Shown: in pieces, positions 60,124 to 64,000 of the stretch
Layout: each line of letters opens with the position of its first letter
Position numbering within the stretch: position 1 is the first letter of the stretch
Source of the DNA: Bifidobacterium lemurum
GTDB taxonomy: Bacteria > Actinomycetota > Actinomycetes > Actinomycetales > Bifidobacteriaceae
Length of the DNA stretch: 64,000 nt
Reading direction: 5' to 3'
NCBI RefSeq assembly: GCF_014898175.1
Contig: NZ_CP062948.1
Location: 2,901,104 to 2,965,103 of the forward strand
Notes under the pieces: model-generated
Told to the model about the DNA's origin: nothing
Databases searched by the model: none
Seen by the model: the letters and a program-made list of their open reading frames with translations, nothing else
Translations under genes and position numbers: made by a program

Positions 60124-61107
60124 CTACCGGCGGAGCTCAGATGGTAATACGAAGTGCATATTCTCCTTGATGGTCTCCACCGAGGAGATATCGTCATAGC
60201 CCATGTCCTGCAGGGCCGAGACCACGCCTTCGACGTATTCCTCGGGCACCGACGCGCCCGAGGAGACGCCCACGGCCTCGACGCCTTCGAACCAGGCCGG
60301 ATCAAGCTCGCCCGCGTCGTCGACGCGATGCGCGTCGCCGCGTCCGGCCAAGGCCTCCTGCGCGACCTCCATCAGACGCACGGAATTCGAGGAGTTCGCC
60401 GATCCGACGATCACCACGGCATCGGACCGCTCGGCCACCAATTTCACCGCGGCCTGCCGGTTGCTGGTGGCATAGCAGATATCGGAGCTCGGCGGCTCCT
60501 CGATCCAGGGGAACCGGGCTTTCAAGGCGGCTATCGTCTCGGCCGTCTCGTCGATGCTCAATGTGGTCTGGCTGAGCAGCACCAATTTGGTCATCGGTTC
60601 GAACCGCAGATCAGCGACATCGCCGGCGCGTTCGATCAGATGCACGTGTTCGGGACTCTCCCCCACCACGCCGACCGCCTCGTCGTGGCCCTTATGCCCG
60701 ATGTAGACGATTTCGTATCCCTCGCGCACGAAGCGCAGCACCTCGCGATGCACCTTGCCCACCAGCGGGCAGGTCGCGTCCACGATATGCAATCCCCGCT
60801 CCTCGGCCTCGCGCTTCACCGCGGGCGACACGCCGTGCGCGGAGAACACCACCGGAACGCCGGCCGGGCCGGCATCGTCCGGAATCTCATCCAATTCCTC
60901 GACGAACACCGCGCCCTGCGCGGCCAAGTCCTCGACCACATGGCGGTTATGAACGATCTGCCGGCGCACATACACGGGAGGCAAGCCGTCGCCAAGCCCT
61001 CCCCCACGGGCCGAACTGGCCTTGAGTATCGTCTGCACGGTCAGAATCGCACGATCCACTCCAGCGCAGAATCCGCGTGGATCCGCCAATACGATACGTT
61101 TGCCCAT
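60124..61107 (-). CDS. ispH: 4-hydroxy-3-methylbut-2-enyl diphosphate reductase IspH
   Basis: A 327-residue Fe-S enzyme, the last step of the MEP pathway, giving IPP and DMAPP. The three cluster Cys are visible in ADPRGFCAGVDRA (C14), VDATCPLVGKVH (about C113) and SSDICYATSNRQ. The length is normal. It ends 24 bp before the palindromic element, which may act as its terminator. It is divergent from galM. Confidence 0.95.
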   Translation of the reverse strand: MGKRIVLADPRGFCAGVDRAILTVQTILKASSARGGGLGDGLPPVYVRRQIVHNRHVVEDLAAQGAVFVEELDEIPDDAGPAGVPVVFSAHGVSPAVKREAEERGLHIVDATCPLVGKVHREVLRFVREGYEIVYIGHKGHDEAVGVVGESPEHVHLIERAGDVADLRFEPMTKLVLLSQTTLSIDETAETIAALKARFPWIEEPPSSDICYATSNRQAAVKLVAERSDAVVIVGSANSSNSVRLMEVAQEALAGRGDAHRVDDAGELDPAWFEGVEAVGVSSGASVPEEYVEGVVSALQDMGYDDISSVETIKENMHFVLPSELRR

Positions 61108-61418
61108 CTTGCGTTCGCCTCCTTATCGGTCAGTCCACCAGTGTATCCGCCAAACGCAACCTTCGTACGATATCGAACGCAGTCCTATGTTCCGCGCGCC
61201 ACCGGTATCCGCACGAGCGAATGCCGGCACGCTCGCGCCGCATCCTCCATGGCGATCGGGGACGGAACGCCCAGCCGGTCCTTCCGTCCTCCACTCGTGG
61301 CGTGTCGCGACACCGCCATATGCACGAGCGACGAAACCACGCATAAGGTACTAGACTGTTGCGTTAGCGATAACAATCGTTATCGGACAACGACACCAGC
61401 ACTATGGGAGTGATCATA
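61108..61418. other. Divergent intergenic region between ispH and galM
   Basis: A 311-bp region carrying the ispH promoter, the galM promoter and an 18-bp inverted repeat at 61368-61385. No convincing open frame or RNA structure was found in the rest. Confidence 0.5.
61368..61385. promoter_or_regulatory. Inverted repeat upstream of galM, operator candidate
   Basis: CGATAAC and GTTATCG arms around AATC. Further matching GTTG/CAAC ends lie outside (about 61359 and 61387). It is 34 bp upstream of the galM start, so a repressor bound here would block transcription. Confidence 0.55.
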
Positions 61419-62370
61419 ATGGCATGCACGAACCTGCCTCCGCGCACCGGACAGCAGTACGCGATTTCCTACGGCGACTACCAGGCCGTCGTCACCCAGC
61501 TCGGCGCCACGCTGCGCAAGCTCACCTACCAGGGCAAGAACGTGATCGTGCCGCTCGGCGCCGACGATCCGGTGACCTGCTGCCACGGCCAGATCCTCAT
61601 CCCTTCCCCAACCGCATCGAAGCCGGCACCTACACCTTCGAGGGCACGACCTACACGCTGCCCATCGACGAGCACGACCGCAACACCGCCATCCACGGCT
61701 ACGGATACCGCTCCTACTGGACTCTGGTGAGCCTCGAGGAGGCCAAGGTCACGCTGTCGTGGCGTTCGCCCCATATGAACGGCTACCCCTTCGACATCGT
61801 CGTCACCGCCACCTATGAGCTGAGCGACAAGGGCTGTCCATCACCGTCGCCGCCACCAACCACGGCGACGCGAACGCCCCGTGGGCCCTGGCGATCCACC
61901 CGTGGCTCGACAACGGCTTCAACGGCTATGGCGACGAGATCGACGGACACAACGCCCAATGCTCCCTGACCGTGCCGGCCGACACGCACGTCACCGTCGA
62001 CGAGAACCTCATCCCCACGGGCACCGAGCCGGTGGATGGCACCAAGTACGATCTGCGGACGGCCACCCTCCTCACCGAACAGCCCTTCGACGACGCGTGG
62101 ACCGACCTGCATCACAACGCCGACGGCACCGTGACCGCCACGTTCACCCGCCCCGACGGCCTGACCATCAAGGTGGGCGGCGACGAGACCATCACCTCGT
62201 TCCAAGTGTGCACCGGCACCGGATTCCCCGCCTTCCAGCATCCGGCCGGCACCGCGGTCGAGCCGCAGACCGCCTACGCCAACGCCTTCAACACCGGCGA
62301 GGACCTGATCGTCATCGAGCCGGGCGCCACCAGCGCCACCACGCTGTTCCTCAGCGCGCAGCAGGCCTGA
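61419..62370 (+). pseudogene. galM: Aldose 1-epimerase (galactose mutarotase), frame broken twice
   Basis: A GalM-like gene of about 317 residues that would interconvert alpha- and beta-galactose or glucose. Three frames together give one continuous protein: QLGATLRKLTYQGKNVIVPL, then PFPNRIEAGTYTFEG and AIHGYGYRSYWTL, then HVTVDENLIPTGTEPVDG and ITSFQVCTGTGFPAFQHP. The breaks are at 61601-61609 (one C missing before TTCCCC) and at 61831-61835 (GGGCTG should be GGCCTG with one more C). Both are single-base losses in C/G runs, like gap. The GAL-operon role is not shown; no other gal genes are near. Confidence 0.88.
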
Positions 62371-62391
62371 CGAAGCGTCGCACAGGGCTTC

Positions 62392-62423
62392 GGGCAAACC
62401 GCCGAACGGACGTCCGGTTTGCC
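62392..62423 (+). terminator. Hairpin after galM
   Basis: GGGCAAACCG (62392-62401) pairs with CGGTTTGCC (62415-62423) plus one wobble base. It lies about 20 bp past the stop. Confidence 0.6.
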
Positions 62424-62485
62424 TGAAGTCGCGTCTGTGTGCGATAATCCCGTAGGCTTATTCATCATAAGTAAAGGAGTCCATC

Positions 62486-62560
62486 ATGGGCATGCGCGGA
62501 CGCAAGCGCAAGGATCGTCGTAAGAAGGCCGCCAACCACGGCAAGCGCCCAAACGCCTGA
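62486..62560 (+). CDS. Small basic ribosomal protein bL37-like (24 residues)
   Basis: A 24-residue protein, 13 of whose residues are Lys, Arg or His, that ends NHGKRPNA. This end and the G-R-K-R-x-D-R-x-K-K pattern match the actinobacterial large-subunit protein bL37 seen in mycobacterial ribosome structures. AAAGGAGT stands 6 bp before the ATG and a strong terminator follows 24 bp after the stop, so the gene is a complete unit of its own. It would sit inside the 50S subunit. Confidence 0.85.
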   Translation: MGMRGRKRKDRRKKAANHGKRPNA

Positions 62561-62583
62561 TCTTCACGCGTCAAGAAACGTGG

Positions 62584-62616
62584 AAACCCGCCTGAGCGAA
62601 GCCGGGCGGGTTTTTC
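62584..62616 (+). terminator. Rho-independent terminator after the bL37-like gene
   Basis: AAACCCGCC (62584-62592) pairs with GGCGGGTTT (62605-62613), followed by a TTT run. Confidence 0.88.
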
Positions 62617-62703
62617 GTATTTCATGTCTCCCGGAACAGCGGAACCAACGAGCCTTCGCGCCGCCTCTTCGACACACGCCAGGCTATTTTGCACATGGCC
62701 AGG

Positions 62704-63045
62704 CTATTCCTTGCAGCAGTGGTCGAGCGCGTCGCGCAGACGCGCCATCAGGCACTCGGGTGCCTGTTCGGGGCGCAGATAGGACCGCAGCGCCGCGATC
62801 AGGGCCTGTTCGCGCTCGTCGCAGCATGTGGTCGGGTCGAAACAGTCGCCTGCCCCATCCACGCGGGTGGCTTTGATCACGGTCCGCGACGCGACGCCCG
62901 CACATCCCATACGGGCGGAGTCGTCCGTCTGGTGTCGTGAATCGTGGTCACGGCGGTGATGCGCACGTCCGTATGGGTCACCGTGCCGTCCGCGTCGGTA
63001 TGGGGTGATGGAGATATGACGATGACGTTCGATGGGATCGTTCAT
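62704..63045 (-). CDS. Possible anti-sigma factor (RsrA-like), reading frame doubtful
   Basis: A 113-residue frame directly after the ECF sigma gene, where RsrA/ChrR-type anti-sigma genes normally sit. The C-terminal part (CCDEREQALIAALRSYLR and ARLRDALDHCCKE) resembles the end of RsrA, with Cys pairs. The usual HX3CX2C zinc motif is not seen. Between about 62930 and 62997 a different frame on the same strand has far better third-position GC (reading DADGTVTHTDVRITAV...), so the true protein probably crosses two small frame errors here. Function is inferred from position. Confidence 0.4.
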   Translation of the reverse strand: MNDPIERHRHISITPYRRGRHGDPYGRAHHRRDHDSRHQTDDSARMGCAGVASRTVIKATRVDGAGDCFDPTTCCDEREQALIAALRSYLRPEQAPECLMARLRDALDHCCKE

Positions 63046-63725
63046 GCCCGCTCCCTTCCGCCGATGGCCGCATTGCTGCTTTCATTATCGCGGCTGCGTT
63101 CCGATTGCGCGATAGTGAACCGCGTGGGGTCCGCGTGTCGTATCCGCGCTCTTTGGCGTAGGCGGCGAGCTCGCGTTTGAGCTGCGTGCGGCGCGGTTGA
63201 GGCGGCTCATCACCGTGCCGATCTTGACGCCCTGCTCGTCGGCCACCTGCTGATAGGACTTGCCGTCGATCGCCGCGTCGATGAACACCTGACGGCGTTC
63301 CGGACTGAGTTTGGAGAGCGCGGCCATGATCTCCTCGGGGCGAAGGCGTCGAGATACTCCTGCTCGGCTGATTTCAATCCCTCCGAGGAGTGCTCGGATG
63401 CGGCGTAGATGTCCCAGTCGTCGTATTCGCCGCTGGAATCGTTGGCTCGCTGCGGACGCCGCTTCGCCTTGGCGTATTGGTTGAAATACGCGTTGCGTTC
63501 GATGGTGGTCATCCACGCCTCGAAGTTCGTGCCCGGCTCGAAGGAGTCGAAGGCCTTGAACCCCCTCTCGAAGGTGTCCTGCACCAAATCCTGCGCGTCC
63601 TCGGGGTTGTTGGTCAGCCGCATCGCCTGCCGGTAAAGCACGTCGACGGCGGGCATGGCAAGCTCCTCGAAACGCGCGCGGCGTTCGGCATGGTCTCCGT
63701 CCGTTCTTCGGTCACAATGCACCAT
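62978..63725 (-). pseudogene. ECF-type RNA polymerase sigma factor (SigH/SigR-like), frame broken twice
   Basis: An ECF sigma-70 factor of the SigR/SigH kind, which in actinobacteria answers thiol-oxidative and heat stress. Region 2 reads YRQAMRLTNNPEDAQDLVQDTFERGF and FEAWMTTIERNAYFN (shown in pieces). Region 4 reads LSPERRQVFIDAAIDGKSY and QGVKIGTVMSRLNRA. The frame shifts near 63337-63340 (run of G on the plus strand, one base short, after LDAFAP) and near 63189-63192 (one G short, before RTQLKRELAAYAKERGYDTR). Both are single-base losses. The end coordinate assumes the corrected third frame runs to the TGA at 62978, overlapping the next gene. Confidence 0.85.
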
Positions 63726-63848
63726 TGTAACCCGTCGAGCGGAGGCTTCTGCCCCTTCGTCGACTCCGAATCCCCACTACCACCAAAAACGCACATGCCG
63801 GCGGGTAGAATGGCTCTTCGATATAACCGGTAAGGGAGAAAAAGAACC

Positions 63849-64000
63849 ATGGCTTTGACACTGGCTACGGCCACCGAACTGCTCAAGCGTCACCACCTGC
63901 TCCGTGAGATCGTTCAGGGCGATATCTGGACGATGGACGCCAGCCGGATACCTCACTCCGATCGGTCTTTCGACTCCGTCACCTACGACACCCGGCAGGT
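63849..64000 (+). CDS. murE: MurE-like UDP-N-acetylmuramyl-tripeptide synthetase, N-terminal part
   Basis: The first ~50 residues of a gene that runs off the window. AAGGGAG precedes ATG 63849. The start reads ALTLATATELLKRHHLLRE and then SDRSFDSVTYDTRQV, which matches the UDP-sugar-binding YDSRxV motif at the N-terminus of MurE. MurE adds the third amino acid (Lys or another diamino acid in bifidobacteria) to the cell-wall precursor. Too short to exclude another Mur ligase. Confidence 0.6.
   Translation, partial: MALTLATATELLKRHHLLREIVQGDIWTMDASRIPHSDRSFDSVTYDTRQ

Overview
The window is high-GC DNA from an actinobacterium, almost certainly the genus Bifidobacterium. The gene content fits: a fused oligopeptide ABC ATPase (oppDF) with oppA/B/C, an EbgA/EbgC beta-galactosidase, adjacent DUF3710 and DUF3159 genes, a 24-residue bL37-type ribosomal protein, an NrtR/NiaP niacin module, and short dispersed repeats related to GATCCTTCGACT...CGCTCAGGATGACG. 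Nearly all of it is ordinary, densely packed chromosome. No rRNA, tRNA, CRISPR array, prophage or insertion sequence was recognised.

Layout. 1-5 kb: the 3' end of a Fic-like gene with a duplicated tail, the miaB-miaA tRNA-modification pair, a small alarmone synthetase and an EamA transporter. 5-11.4 kb: an ebgA-ebgC-APC permease operon facing a LacI-type regulator across a region with two copies of one palindrome. 11.5-15.8 kb: a Bax-inhibitor-like membrane protein, a DUF5067-like membrane protein and a NarL-type two-component system. 15.8-22.6 kb: the accessory part, with a HepT/MntA toxin-antitoxin pair whose antitoxin carries its own HTH, nicotinamidase, an array of eight ~27-bp palindromes at ~52-bp spacing, a His-rich membrane protein, a MATE exporter with a divergent AraC regulator, an acetyltransferase and two small coupled genes.

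22.7-38.8 kb: aconitase, a P-type ATPase, an rRNA/tRNA uracil methyltransferase with a small lipoprotein, DUF3159/DUF3710, exonuclease III and the oppA-B-C-DF peptide importer. 39-46 kb: a large cytoplasmic transglutaminase-fold protein, xerC, tyrA and pheA. 46-58 kb: typA, niaP-nrtR, scpB-scpA-parA-xerD (chromosome segregation and dimer resolution), the infC-rpmI-rplT translation operon, a membrane spermidine-synthase-like protein and thiN. 58.8-64 kb: gap, ispH, galM, the bL37 gene, an ECF sigma factor with a possible anti-sigma partner, and the start of a murE-like gene.

Two themes cut across the genes. First, palindromic repeat arms occur between genes and also inside the reading frames of miaA and pheA. 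Second, gap, galM, the sigma gene and probably its neighbour contain single-base losses in short C/G runs, all after 59.5 kb. These are more likely sequence errors than real gene decay, because gap is normally essential and both sides of each break stay conserved.

The best candidate for something undescribed is the palindrome array at 17662-18054. The HTH-fused MntA/HepT pair and the repeat-derived peptide insertions come next.
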